From Methanobrevibacter thaueri (lineage in GTDB: Archaea > Methanobacteriota > Methanobacteria > Methanobacteriales > Methanobacteriaceae), in contig NZ_SUTJ01000007.1 of NCBI RefSeq assembly GCF_015062915.1, positions 39,712-103,711 of the forward strand: a stretch of 64,000 bases of DNA, read 5' to 3'. The first letter of the stretch is position 1. Each line of letters opens with the position of its first letter. The notes below the pieces were generated by a model. It was not told the origin of the DNA and ran no database searches. It saw nothing but the letters and a program-made list of their open reading frames with translations. Below, piece after piece: positions 19,137 to 27,961 of this stretch. The position numbers were made by a program, and so were the translations under genes.

Positions 19137-19441
19137 CATTTTAACATTTCATTTACAGTATCGACTTTGGCGTCCAAAGTCCTGTTTTCAAGATCCCTTC
19201 TGTCATCAACCTTTATGACAGTGTACACCCTACCGACACCAACTTCAAAAACTGCCTCTTGGGCTTTGGCTATTGCAGAGTATAGCTCTTCCAGATTATC
19301 CGCTTCTATCTGTGTTCCCATTCCAGTCAGCTGATAGCTTAAACCTGAATCCTTGATTGATTGAACCGCTGCGGTTACGTAGTCTTTACATTCTGTAGTT
19401 TCGGTTCCAACAGGTAATATTGCAAAATCACAAGTTATCAT
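19136..19441 (-). CDS. MTH1187 family (UPF0045) thiamine-binding protein
   Basis: 101 residues of the YkoF/UPF0045 ferredoxin-like fold: MITCDFAILPVGTET at the start, SYQLTGMGTQIEAD and DDRRD. The family is named after the Methanothermobacter protein and members bind thiamine or related pyrimidines as oligomers. Physiological role is uncertain. It is convergent with the DegT aminotransferase, as expected if local order is conserved with Methanothermobacter. Confidence 0.9.
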   Translation of the reverse strand: MITCDFAILPVGTETTECKDYVTAAVQSIKDSGLSYQLTGMGTQIEADNLEELYSAIAKAQEAVFEVGVGRVYTVIKVDDRRDLENRTLDAKVDTVNEMLK

Positions 19442-19492
19442 TTTTTCACCTGGTAAAATTATTTATTTATCTTTCTATAAATCAATTTAGTA

Positions 19493-20359
19493 ATGGTAAA
19501 ATTAAACAAGGAAGAATTCAACAACAAGATTTTTACAAGAATTAACAATCTGATTTCTGATTATGAGTTAATTAAGGAAAATGAGCTAATTGCAGTTGCA
19601 TTGTCCGGAGGCAAGGACAGTGTGCTCACATTGCATGCCCTTAAAAACTATCAGCAATATCTGGATTTTGATTTGGTGGCCATCAGTGTCGATGAGGGAA
19701 TTGAAGGATACAGGCAACACGGAATCGATTCAGCAGTGAATAATGCAAAGGAATTGGGCATTGAACTGGTTCAGAAATCATTTAAGGATGAGGAAGGATT
19801 TGCGCTTGACGATATTTACGCTGATTTCAAGAGTGCATGCATTCCATGCGGTGTTTTTAGAAGAAACATACTGAACAAAACCGCTTATGATCTAGGTGCG
19901 GTTAAAATAGCCACAGGCCATAACCTGGATGATGAGATTCAATCATTCCTGATGAGCTTTGCCCGTGGAGATACCATCAAGTTCTCAAAGTTCGGCCCGG
20001 AGCTTGACGTTATACATCCAAAACTCGTTCCAAGAATCAAACCGTTATGGAACACTCCGGAAAAGGAAGTTGGAATGTGGGCTGTGCTAAATGATATTGA
20101 CATTCACCTTGATGAATGCCCATACTCCCATCTGTCATTGAGAGCTAAAATAAAAGAGTTTTTAAATGTCAGTGAGGATAAGTATCCTGGAGTTAAAAAT
20201 AATGTGATGGAGTCCTTCCAGAAAATATTGAATTTTGAAAATGAAATGACCACAAGCTTAAATGAATGTGAAGTCTGTGGTGAGCCGACTTCATCAAATA
20301 TTTGTAAAGCTTGTGAATTAAAAGAATTAATTTCTCATAATTGCGAAGGCCATATATAA
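19493..20359 (+). CDS. PP-loop ATPase, tRNA 2-thiolation enzyme (TtuA/Ncs6 family)
   Basis: Adenylates a tRNA uridine and replaces oxygen with sulfur. The PP-loop SGGKDSVLTL (about residue 38), the cluster cysteines in ACIPCGVFRR and CPYSHLS, and ATGHNLDDEIQSFLM match the [4Fe-4S]-dependent TtuA/NcsA group. A C-terminal zinc ribbon has CEVCG and CKAC. The N-terminal zinc ribbon of the family is missing: the protein starts at MVKLNKEEF and an in-frame TAA lies 15 bases upstream, so no longer start is possible. 288 residues. The 3' end overlaps the convergent antiporter gene by 33 bases. Confidence 0.87.
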   Translation: MVKLNKEEFNNKIFTRINNLISDYELIKENELIAVALSGGKDSVLTLHALKNYQQYLDFDLVAISVDEGIEGYRQHGIDSAVNNAKELGIELVQKSFKDEEGFALDDIYADFKSACIPCGVFRRNILNKTAYDLGAVKIATGHNLDDEIQSFLMSFARGDTIKFSKFGPELDVIHPKLVPRIKPLWNTPEKEVGMWAVLNDIDIHLDECPYSHLSLRAKIKEFLNVSEDKYPGVKNNVMESFQKILNFENEMTTSLNECEVCGEPTSSNICKACELKELISHNCEGHI

Positions 20360-21271
20360 TATGAACAAAGCAATTAAAATTATTCCTTCTTTTTTATCAT
20401 ATTTGTCTTGTGTTTTACCGAATATGAAGCATAAAATGGTAACTGCAATCATGAATATGACATCTATTATCATACTTGGGTTAAGAGGTATTGAACTTAT
20501 TGCGCTACTTGCTCCCAGTACAAACAAAATATTGAAGATGTTTGAACCAATTACGTTACCTATAACCAGCTGATTTTCCCCTTTCCTTAAAGCAGTAATT
20601 GAGGTTACAAGTTCAGGTAAAGAGGTACCGATTGCAACAATGGTTAAACCTACCAATGTTTCACTCATTCCAAGTGCCATTGCTATAGCTGAAGCGCTAT
20701 CTACAACAAAGTCTCCACCAATAATGATTCCTGCAAGTCCGACAACGATGAAGATTATACTTTTTGGAAGGCTTAGTTTAGGTTTTTCAACTTCATTAGC
20801 GTCCTTTGACTTCCTTGCGCTACGGATAAGGTAATATACATAAGCAAGGAGGATAATGAGTAATATTATTCCTTCAATATTGTTGATGTCCCATCCGATG
20901 AATATGAATATTGCCCATAAAGCAGTTATTCCAACAAGGAAAGGCAAGTCCTTTTCTAAAACACTTTTTTCCATTAACAGGTTACTGAGTAATGCTGCAA
21001 TACCAATGACCATCAGCATATTGAAAAGGTTACTTCCAATAACATTACTTACAGCCATTGCGTTATTTCCAACCAATGATGAAGTAATTGAAACAGCCGC
21101 TTCGGGTGCGCTTGTTCCAAATGCAACAATGGTTAAACCAACAATTATTGTAGGTATTTTTAGAAGTGATGCAATGCTGCTTGCACCATCGACAAAAAAG
21201 TCAGATCCTTTAATTAAAAATACAAAACCTACAAGCAATAAAACAACTTGTATAATAATTCCGAAATCCAT
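20327..21271 (-). CDS. Calcium/sodium antiporter (CaCA family, YrbG-like)
   Basis: About 314 residues with ten predicted membrane helices arranged as two homologous halves. Each half carries the alpha-repeat signature: GTSAPEAAVSITSSLVGNNAMAVSNVIGSN in the first (about residue 53) and GTSLPELVTSITA with IGNVIGSNIFN in the second. Glutamate and asparagine residues in these loops bind Ca2+ and Na+. The ATG at 21271 overlaps the stop of the upstream CNNM gene as TGATG, so the two are coupled. A TTTGCCATT-free short intracellular loop (RSARKSKDANEVEKPK) separates the halves. Confidence 0.92.
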   Translation of the reverse strand: MDFGIIIQVVLLLVGFVFLIKGSDFFVDGASSIASLLKIPTIIVGLTIVAFGTSAPEAAVSITSSLVGNNAMAVSNVIGSNLFNMLMVIGIAALLSNLLMEKSVLEKDLPFLVGITALWAIFIFIGWDINNIEGIILLIILLAYVYYLIRSARKSKDANEVEKPKLSLPKSIIFIVVGLAGIIIGGDFVVDSASAIAMALGMSETLVGLTIVAIGTSLPELVTSITALRKGENQLVIGNVIGSNIFNILFVLGASSAISSIPLNPSMIIDVIFMIAVTILCFIFGKTQDKYDKKEGIILIALFILYMAFAIMRN

Positions 21272-22602
21272 CACTCTTCCTCTTTAATTTCTTCTTGAGG
21301 TCCCAAATCAATCACAAGGACTTTATCGATTTGGTGTCCGTCAATATCTACGATTTCAAAAATGAATCTGCCACAATCGTATCTGTCCTCTTCATCAGGT
21401 ATTGTACCGCTTAAACTGAGGATGAATCCTGCAAGAGTGGTGTATCCGTCTTCCTCCTCGTCAGGCAGATTTTCCTTAAGTTCAAACAGTTCCTTGAATT
21501 TTTCAATTGGGTATCTTCCATCAATCAACCATGATCCGTCAAGCCTTTGGGTTGCTTTCGGTTCATCGTCCTCGTCAATGCCTGGAATGTCTCCAACAAT
21601 TCCTTCAAGCAAGTCGTTTAATGTAATTAAACCTTCAACACTTCCGAATTCATCAACTACCAGTGACATGTGAACATATTCCTGGTTTTCCTTGAATTCC
21701 TTTAATAATTCAAGTGTTTCCAAATGTTCAGAAACCACTAAAGGCTCTTTTACAATCTTGTGAACATCAAATTCATCTTCAGTAAACATTGCTGAGAGAA
21801 TATCTTTTGCCTGAACAACTCCAATGAAATCATCCAATTCTCCACTGGAGATCGGGAAAATGGACCTTTTACTTTCAATGATTTTAATCTTGTTGACTTC
21901 ACGGTCATCCTCAAGGTCAATCCATATGATTTCATTACGAGGAGTCATTATGCTTTCAACCTTTTGGTCATCTAGCTTGAAAACACGTTTGATAATATCC
22001 TCTTCCTCTTGCTCGATTGTACCGTCTTCCCTTCCTTCCTTAATCATCAATTCGATTTCCTCTTCTGTGACGATATCATCGTTTCTGTTTTCAATTCTCA
22101 TTAACCATAAAAGGAAACTGCTTGATTTTGCAAGTATGAAACTAACGGGCAATGAAATTTTAGAAAGAATGACCATGCTTTTCGCCACTTTGAGTGAAAT
22201 TCGTTCAGGGTCATTTAATGCGATAACCTTAGGGACTATCTCTCCAACAACCAATGTTAAATAAGTAGTTACAATAACAACAACAGCCACACTTACAGGT
22301 TCTGCGTATGGGATGAATGATATGTATTTGGCGAGAGGTTCAGCTAATGTTACTCCACCAAATGCCCCGCTTAAAACACCAATAAGTGAAATTCCTATTT
22401 GAACGGTTGATAAAAATTCATTAGGGTCTTCCAACAAATCCATAACGATTTGGGCTCGTTTGTCCCCTTCTTCTAAGTATTTTTGCATTTTTGCTTTTCT
22501 AATAGATACAACGGCAAGTTCAGCCATTGATAAATATCCTGTAATAATTATCAGAATTATAATTATAATTATCTTCAGTGTCGTTCCAATCATTTCTAAC
22601 AA
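21271..22602 (-). CDS. CNNM/CorB/HlyC family membrane protein with CBS pair
   Basis: 443 residues. A DUF21 transmembrane domain (about 1-190) is followed by two CBS domains (about 210-330) and a CorC_HlyC domain (about 345-430). Archaeal and bacterial relatives export Mg2+ in an ATP/Mg-gated way, and older annotation as haemolysin is misleading. It has MTPRNEIIWID at the CBS start and VDEFGSVEGLITLNDLLE in the second CBS. Coupled to the downstream Ca/Na antiporter, which suggests a divalent cation homeostasis pair. Confidence 0.92.
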   Translation of the reverse strand: MLEMIGTTLKIIIIIILIIITGYLSMAELAVVSIRKAKMQKYLEEGDKRAQIVMDLLEDPNEFLSTVQIGISLIGVLSGAFGGVTLAEPLAKYISFIPYAEPVSVAVVVIVTTYLTLVVGEIVPKVIALNDPERISLKVAKSMVILSKISLPVSFILAKSSSFLLWLMRIENRNDDIVTEEEIELMIKEGREDGTIEQEEEDIIKRVFKLDDQKVESIMTPRNEIIWIDLEDDREVNKIKIIESKRSIFPISSGELDDFIGVVQAKDILSAMFTEDEFDVHKIVKEPLVVSEHLETLELLKEFKENQEYVHMSLVVDEFGSVEGLITLNDLLEGIVGDIPGIDEDDEPKATQRLDGSWLIDGRYPIEKFKELFELKENLPDEEEDGYTTLAGFILSLSGTIPDEEDRYDCGRFIFEIVDIDGHQIDKVLVIDLGPQEEIKEEE

Positions 22603-22616
22603 ACCATTAAAACTAA

Positions 22617-22829
22617 TTACAAGTCACTGGCCTTCATAAAACCAGTGTTTTTATATATTTTATCCTGCATCTTTTGGACTGCAAGGGACGCTTCCTCTCT
22701 TGTCTCCACTTTCTCGAAAATTCTTCTAGATTTGACTTTTAAGGTTTTTCCACATACGCATTTGCGAGTGGCCACGCCTTCCTTTGCATATAATGCTCTT
22801 CCACAGTCACAACGAAATATGAGATACAT
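22617..22829 (-). CDS. DUF1922 zinc-ribbon protein (MTH1184 type)
   Basis: 70 residues. Two CxC pairs, FRCDCGRAL and RKCVCGKTL, form a zinc ribbon, followed by a basic strand-helix region (TLKVKSRRIFEKVETREEASLAVQKMQ). The Methanothermobacter homologue has a solved structure without assigned function. It lies 14 bases upstream of the CNNM gene on the same strand. Confidence 0.85.
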   Translation of the reverse strand: MYLIFRCDCGRALYAKEGVATRKCVCGKTLKVKSRRIFEKVETREEASLAVQKMQDKIYKNTGFMKASDL

Positions 22830-22892
22830 GATTTTTTTCCATTTAAAATTAATTGTAATAATAATATTATTAATATATTATTTAAAATTATT

Positions 22893-24062
22893 CTATCCGC
22901 CAAAGATTTTCATGAACAGTGGTATGAAAACTTTTGAAGGCAAAATCACCAATGTGGCTATGCTGACCCCTAAATTGGTTCCGATAACCACAAGAAGTAT
23001 TCTAAAGATATTGTTGTCCCATAAGTCACGGAAACTTTCGATTTTGCTCAAGTTCTTAATGTCGCTTTGTCTGACTTTTCTGAATTTCGCTTCAGTCAAA
23101 CCTGAAAACCATCCTGCTGCAAGCAATGGGTGAATGATGGTCAATGGAGCAACCAATCCTCCGACAATTGCGGAGATCAGTTTTGATCCGGACAATATTG
23201 AACCGATGAATCCCATAATCATACTGATTATAATGAACTCATATATGTTCCATGTTATGTTTATCCCGCTAAAATAAGCCAGAAAAAATATCACAACAAA
23301 CAGTATTGGAATCATGGCCAGGAGTATTTTTGCCCATGGGATTCCACGTTTTTCATTAGTAACTTCCAAATCTCTTAAATCTGGCATTGTTTCAGGGTTA
23401 TCCAAATATCTTTCAATTCCAGGTTTATGCCCTGCCCCTACAACTGCTATGACATGGTCTTGAGGCAATTGCATGATTCTTCCTGCGAGATATGCATCCC
23501 TTTCATGTACTAGAACCTCATGAACGCTTGGAGCTTCATCCTTGAACATTTCCATAAGTTCATCAAGGTTGTCAGGATTTTTCAAGTCTTCCACATCGAT
23601 TTCGTCATCATCTCCGATTCCAAAGACTGATGCAAGTAATCCAAATGTAAATTTGGCTTTTTCAATAAAACCCATCTTATTCAATGCTCTTTGAAGGGTG
23701 GTATTTATGTCACGGTCAATCAATGCAATTGGAATTTCCAAATCTTCGCTCGCTTCGATTGCACCAATCATTTCGGAACCTGGTGCAACATCAAGGTCGG
23801 CCCCAATCTTTGATTGAAAATACCCTAACAGTGTGCTTGTGAAAAACAGACCTACCTTATTTTCTTTAATGATTCTGGTCACGGATATTTCTTCATCTTC
23901 TTCAATACCCATCATCTGTTTTTTCAGCTTTATGTATCGTCCCCTGTCAAGTTCGATAGCGACTACTTCGGGGTGTTGCTCATAAATTGCGTCCTTAACT
24001 TCATTTACGCTTTCTTCGGATACATGAGCGGTACCGATTATAGTTAAACATTCTCTTTTCAT
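22893..24062 (-). CDS. TraB/PrgY family membrane protein
   Basis: 389 residues. The N-terminal TraB/GumN-type domain has GTAHVSEESV, EVVAIELDRGRY and the conserved VVGAGHKPGIERYL. About four hydrophobic segments occupy residues 255-385. Related proteins are putative proteases or pheromone-shutdown factors, and the archaeal role is unknown. It is alone on the strand between comB and the DUF1922 gene. Confidence 0.88.
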   Translation of the reverse strand: MKRECLTIIGTAHVSEESVNEVKDAIYEQHPEVVAIELDRGRYIKLKKQMMGIEEDEEISVTRIIKENKVGLFFTSTLLGYFQSKIGADLDVAPGSEMIGAIEASEDLEIPIALIDRDINTTLQRALNKMGFIEKAKFTFGLLASVFGIGDDDEIDVEDLKNPDNLDELMEMFKDEAPSVHEVLVHERDAYLAGRIMQLPQDHVIAVVGAGHKPGIERYLDNPETMPDLRDLEVTNEKRGIPWAKILLAMIPILFVVIFFLAYFSGINITWNIYEFIIISMIMGFIGSILSGSKLISAIVGGLVAPLTIIHPLLAAGWFSGLTEAKFRKVRQSDIKNLSKIESFRDLWDNNIFRILLVVIGTNLGVSIATLVILPSKVFIPLFMKIFGG

Positions 24063-24114
24063 TAAAAAAACACTTCTTTATTGTAATTTGATATTATCTA
24101 AAATATTATTTAAT

Positions 24115-24801
24115 CTAAATATATAAAGTTAATTCATCATTATTATATATTGCCACATTGTCACTAATATTTTTTTGACAACAGTATTTGACATCTTCCT
24201 CATATCCAAGTTCAATGAGTCTTTTTGCAGTCCTTGAATTTAGAAATGCTTCCTTAAGTGCATCATAGTCACGGCTTGCCAAAATTGCTGACTGGGCATA
24301 TTCGCTCAATTCACAGTCTTTCAGGTTCTGCCTAATCCAATACAATATCTCGCCTGATGCAAGGAAATCCTCAATGGCAAATGTTCCATTAACTCCTGCC
24401 ATGACCACATCAATATGGGTGCTGGCCAGTTCGAGGCATTTTAAGCTAACTGCCTTGGCGTTCACCATGGATCCGACAAGCACAGTGGAGTCCATTTTCT
24501 CAAGTATTCTTGTGCCGTTGCTGCTGGTGAAAATGAGAGTGTCCTCATCACTTGCATAATTGGATATTCCGATTGGGGTGTTGCCGATGTCAAATCCTTC
24601 AATCTGTTTTCCCATGCGCTCTCCTGCAAGGACTCCTCCAACATTTTTCTTTAATTCAAGAGCTTCTTCAGGAGTGAAACATGGAATCACCTTTTTGAAT
24701 TTATTCAATGCAGCAGTTATTGTTGAACTTGCCCTTAAAGCATCAACCATGATTGAAACATCACTGCTTTCAGTTTCCTCAAAACTCAATGTAACTTTCA
24801 T
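24115..24801 (-). CDS. comB: 2-phosphosulfolactate phosphatase
   Basis: Mg2+-dependent phosphatase of coenzyme M synthesis that makes sulfolactate, the substrate of ComC. Family marks are VDALRASSTITAAL near the start, GERMGKQIEGFDIGNTP, and TSSNGTRILE (substrate-binding). 228 residues, normal. Divergent from the unknown gene at 24841 with only about 40 bases between start codons. Confidence 0.94.
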   Translation of the reverse strand: MKVTLSFEETESSDVSIMVDALRASSTITAALNKFKKVIPCFTPEEALELKKNVGGVLAGERMGKQIEGFDIGNTPIGISNYASDEDTLIFTSSNGTRILEKMDSTVLVGSMVNAKAVSLKCLELASTHIDVVMAGVNGTFAIEDFLASGEILYWIRQNLKDCELSEYAQSAILASRDYDALKEAFLNSRTAKRLIELGYEEDVKYCCQKNISDNVAIYNNDELTLYI

Positions 24802-24840
24802 GAAGTAATGTATATAAAATAATTATATAATAATATTATT

Positions 24841-25359
24841 ATGAAAATTATCACAACACCCATGTGTGAAGAGATTGTAAAACTGGCAGGAATTACTGAT
24901 TATGCATTAAATAAATTCCCTGATGAAGAGGCGGGGGACTTGGCTATAGTCCTTTCTGAAAGCAAGGTTGAAATGGATTCACTTTCCATTAAAATCAACA
25001 CTCCCTCACAGATTTTTGAAAGCATCAAGAAAGTTTCAAGGCTTGCCGGAAATGAACTGTTTGATGTAGATGTCATGAGCTTTTTTGACGATTATGAAAT
25101 ATTGAAGAAATACCTGAATTCCAGTTTTTCAAACAATATTAATGTCAAGGTCTATTCCGAATTTCTAAAAGACATTGTTGAGGATGTCGGTTTTAATATA
25201 GTGTCTGATGACTATAAATACGTTATTTATCCGGACTATCTAAAAGACACTGTCAAAGAAACAGAAAATCTTGTTGAAATCCCTTCACACAATGACATTT
25301 CCAAAAACCCATTCAAAAAGGCCGAATTGAGATACGGCATTTTAGAAAATTTAATATAA
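24841..25359 (+). CDS. Conserved methanogen protein of unknown function, upstream of marker 7
   Basis: 172 residues, soluble, no membrane segment. It begins MKIITTPMCEEIVKLAGI and has an acidic DEEAGDLAIVLSES stretch, and it ends with KKAELRYGILENLI. I do not recognise a named family. It lies between divergent comB and methanogenesis marker 7, 56 bases upstream of the latter on the same strand, so a role linked to methanogenesis or Mcr maturation is possible. That is inference from position only. Confidence 0.72.
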   Translation: MKIITTPMCEEIVKLAGITDYALNKFPDEEAGDLAIVLSESKVEMDSLSIKINTPSQIFESIKKVSRLAGNELFDVDVMSFFDDYEILKKYLNSSFSNNINVKVYSEFLKDIVEDVGFNIVSDDYKYVIYPDYLKDTVKETENLVEIPSHNDISKNPFKKAELRYGILENLI

Positions 25360-25415
25360 TATAGTAATTAAAGATTATAATATTATACAATTGCATTTTT
25401 CGAGAGTTGTTAAGA

Positions 25416-26339
25416 ATGTATGAAACATTAATATTTACTGGTGGAGTTCACAAAAGTGAAGAGATAAGAGAACTGATTGAAGATCTGGGAGGATTCATTC
25501 TTCAAGACAGCGTTCAGCAAATGGAACTTGTGCTGAATATGGCAATTCCTATCGAGGACGTTGACAAGATTGAGGAAAAGTCAAAAGAACTGCTTGCAAA
25601 GTTATCCGTTGCCCCTATGGCAGGTTCCGAGATAGCTATTGTTTCACCAACCCTTGCAAGACACCACCTGCCCCATGCGGCATGCGACATATCCGAATAC
25701 CTTCGTGAGTTCGGTGCAAAGGACAACATGATTGGTCTTGCACGTGGAGACGGTAAGGGAACTTCAGGAATCACTGAAGAAGAAAAAGCATTGATTGAGG
25801 AACATGACATTGCAGTTTTCGCATTGGGCAGTTTTGAAAATTGCATAAAAGAAAAATCTTTCTTATATGATGACATTGACATTCCAGTAATTGTCACAGG
25901 AGCTCCAGAAATAGATGTTAATGAACTTCCAGGTGCAGATGCATATGTTGGAGGTCTTGGAAGAATACCAAGAAGGCTCAGAAGAGGTCCGGACATACGC
26001 GCACTTGACAAGTTGGTTGAAACCATTGAACAGATTTTAAATGATAAGAAACGTGAAATGTCTCTCGATGCACCATTGGTACCGGCTATTGTTGTTAAAA
26101 ATGCAATTGAAAATCAGGTTAAGGAAATAAAGGATGTTATTTCCCCAACTCCAGTAACTTCACAGCTGGATGGTGTTCGCGTAAAACTCGATTACGACAC
26201 TTACAAGGACGTCGTCGCCAATGTCGTAATTGACGGCAAGAAATTATCCGAAATTGCGGACATTAAAAAATCAAAAATGTATGATTACATTCTAGTTAAA
26301 ATAAATAGTGAGAGTTCTCTTGTTGAGGATTCTAACTAA
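25416..26339 (+). CDS. Methanogenesis marker protein 7
   Basis: 307 residues from the ATG at 25416 ([17 protein letters not shown]). The TTG at 25407 adds only three residues and is less likely. Segments typical of the marker family are [32 protein letters not shown] and [21 protein letters not shown]. Marker proteins occur in almost all methanogens and are thought to act in assembly or activation of methyl-coenzyme M reductase; the exact reaction of marker 7 is unproven. It is convergent with mmp10 and lies close to the mcr operon. Confidence 0.92.
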   Translation: MYETLIFTGGVHKSEEIRELIEDLGGFILQDSVQQMELVLNMAIPIEDVDKIEEKSKELLAKLSVAPMAGSEIAIVSPTLARHHLPHAACDISEYLREFGAKDNMIGLARGDGKGTSGITEEEKALIEEHDIAVFALGSFENCIKEKSFLYDDIDIPVIVTGAPEIDVNELPGADAYVGGLGRIPRRLRRGPDIRALDKLVETIEQILNDKKREMSLDAPLVPAIVVKNAIENQVKEIKDVISPTPVTSQLDGVRVKLDYDTYKDVVANVVIDGKKLSEIADIKKSKMYDYILVKINSESSLVEDSN

Positions 26340-26352
26340 CTCTCTTTTTTTT
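26310..26352 (+). terminator. Hairpin terminator overlapping the marker 7 stop codon
   Basis: GAGAGTT (26310-26316) pairs with AACTCTC (26338-26344) across a 21-base loop, followed by eight T. The TAA stop (26337-26339) overlaps the 3' arm. The convergent mmp10 gene ends inside the T-run region. Confidence 0.55.
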
Positions 26353-27595
26353 AAAGCAATCTCATTCCGAAGAAGTTGATTGCATCCACCAAATCATTGA
26401 ACTGTTCCAATTCTCTTTCTATGACATTTTCATCAGTCATGTCAATGCTCAGCTCACCGTCAACGCTCAATGTGTCAGGTCCACGTCCGACAAGCCTGTC
26501 CACGCCGTCAGCGCTTAAGATTCTTTCGGCATCAAGCTGGTGGACAAATGATCTTCCAGGTAAAATCACTGCATCCTTGATTTCACTCAAGTCAAGCTTT
26601 TCCAAGTCTTCCTTTGTAATCAAGCAGGCAATTTCCTTTTCACATGCAACGACATTCACGCTGTCTGCTTCAATCTTTTCGAATATTTTTGAGATGAACG
26701 GTTCAGCTATCTTTGAGGTGATTATTGTCGCTTCGCCGGTAACAGGCTTTATGAACTGCAGGAACACTTCATTCTCATCTTTTGCAATTGCGAACGGGCC
26801 TCCGGTTTCAGGGTCGCATAGAGGTGTACCGCTGACTCTGAACTTGTATTCTGAATTGATTTGCTTGACAAGTTCTGCAAAGTCCTCTACCGGCTGTGAC
26901 TCTATTCCCTTGATGATTGGCTCATTTCCTAGAATCAATCCCTCATTGAATGTGTTTGCAAATCTCATAAGAAGCATTCCCTTTGCACCCCATTCCTCCA
27001 GGGTGTTGCATGTCTCTCTCAACACATCTCCGTCATTGACGCCGGGAATTATCACTGCAGCGCCTGTCAGGTCAATGCTTTCACAGAATATTTGACAGGA
27101 TTTCAATGCCTCTTGAGGGTTTGGATCCTTAACCCATTCTCTTCTAAGCTTAGGGTCTGAAGAAAAAATAGTGAATGACACTTCATCAACCCCATTGTTG
27201 ATCAATCTTGTAGCGGTAGCTGAATCGGTTATTCCCTTTCCGCTGGTGTATCCCAGCACGGATGATATTGAAAACTGGTTCAGGTTTGCGGTTAAGGTTT
27301 CCAGATGAGGATAGCAGCTTATATCTCCTCCTCCGCTAATGTATGCGCTTACTTTGCCCGGCCTCATGTTCATCATAAGGGCGGTCTGTACTTCGTTTAT
27401 CACTTCAAAGGGACTTTTAAATGCACCTTGTGTTTCTGAAACTCCCTTGCTGCATCTTTCACAACCAATCTTATTGGGTAAACAGTGTGCACAGCCAAAA
27501 CTTTTTATTTCTTTCACCTTTCGGAAGTAACAGTATTTACAAAAACCGTTACAATCCTTGCCAGGTATTCCTCCAACATCTGCTACAAGTTGCAT
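26351..27595 (-). CDS. mmp10: Methanogenesis marker 10, radical SAM methyltransferase for an McrA arginine
   Basis: Cobalamin-dependent radical SAM enzyme that makes 5-C-(S)-methylarginine in McrA. The SAM cluster cysteines are Cys15, Cys19 and Cys22 (CNGFCKYCYF). A second cysteine group at Cys35, Cys38, Cys45 and Cys48 probably binds a metal, as reported for the characterised enzyme. YISGGGDISCYPHL and the C-terminal RLVGRGPDTLSVDGELSIDMT also match. 414 residues. It is transcribed divergently from the mcr operon it serves, with 485 bases between the start codons. Confidence 0.95.
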   Translation of the reverse strand: MQLVADVGGIPGKDCNGFCKYCYFRKVKEIKSFGCAHCLPNKIGCERCSKGVSETQGAFKSPFEVINEVQTALMMNMRPGKVSAYISGGGDISCYPHLETLTANLNQFSISSVLGYTSGKGITDSATATRLINNGVDEVSFTIFSSDPKLRREWVKDPNPQEALKSCQIFCESIDLTGAAVIIPGVNDGDVLRETCNTLEEWGAKGMLLMRFANTFNEGLILGNEPIIKGIESQPVEDFAELVKQINSEYKFRVSGTPLCDPETGGPFAIAKDENEVFLQFIKPVTGEATIITSKIAEPFISKIFEKIEADSVNVVACEKEIACLITKEDLEKLDLSEIKDAVILPGRSFVHQLDAERILSADGVDRLVGRGPDTLSVDGELSIDMTDENVIERELEQFNDLVDAINFFGMRLL

Positions 27596-27920
27596 AATTT
27601 ATTATTTTTATTTTCATTTTATTTATAAATAGTCCATATTTTGTTTGCCTAAATTGTGTAATACTTTTAGTATTATTTATTACTCCTACTCTCAAAAGTA
27701 ATAACTTATAATTTTTCTTTATTTTAAAAATAAGTGGATAATTTTTATTTAATATTGTATTTTTCATATAAATTATTTTTATTGATATTTTTAGTTTATT
27801 TTATTTTGATTTTCAACAAAAAACCTAATTTAATCAATAAAAAAAAGTATTACTTTTGGCCTCATTTTTCTTAAAAATAAAATGTTTTATTATACTTTAT
27901 AAACTTTTCTAAAATATCTC
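27596..27920. promoter_or_regulatory. Divergent control region between mmp10 and mcr, with repeated short sites
   Basis: Very AT-rich and without a supportable gene. A perfect inverted repeat, TAATACT-TTT-AGTATTA, lies at 27659-27675. AAAAGTAATAACT is at 27694-27706 and the reverse-orientation copy AGTATTACTTTT at 27846-27857, so a common core like AAAAGTAATACT occurs about three times. A TATA-like element for mmp10 (minus strand, near 27620-27632) is close to the first two sites. Binding by a regulator is inference. Confidence 0.4.
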
Positions 27921-27940
27921 ATAGGTAATCTTTATATTAT
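27921..27940 (+). promoter_or_regulatory. mcr operon promoter (BRE plus TATA box)
   Basis: AGGTAATC followed by TTTATATTA (27931-27939). The same GTAAYCTTTATATTA string occurs before mvh (42884-42898), and the TATA core is also seen before mtr. Archaeal spacing would place transcription start near 27958-27964, giving a leader of about 120 bases. Confidence 0.65.
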
Positions 27941-27961
27941 ATCTTTGATAAAATAAAATTT

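Noticed and set aside
26376..27095. 239-codon plus-strand frame inside mmp10
   Set aside because: Antisense of the radical SAM enzyme with Ser-rich low-complexity product and no start signal.
27549..27767. Minus-strand open frame of 72 codons overlapping the mmp10 start and the mcr upstream region
   Set aside because: It overlaps the well-supported mmp10 N-terminus in another frame, has no ribosome site or recognisable domain, and its composition (Lys, Asn, Ile, Leu) is what AT-rich non-coding DNA gives.
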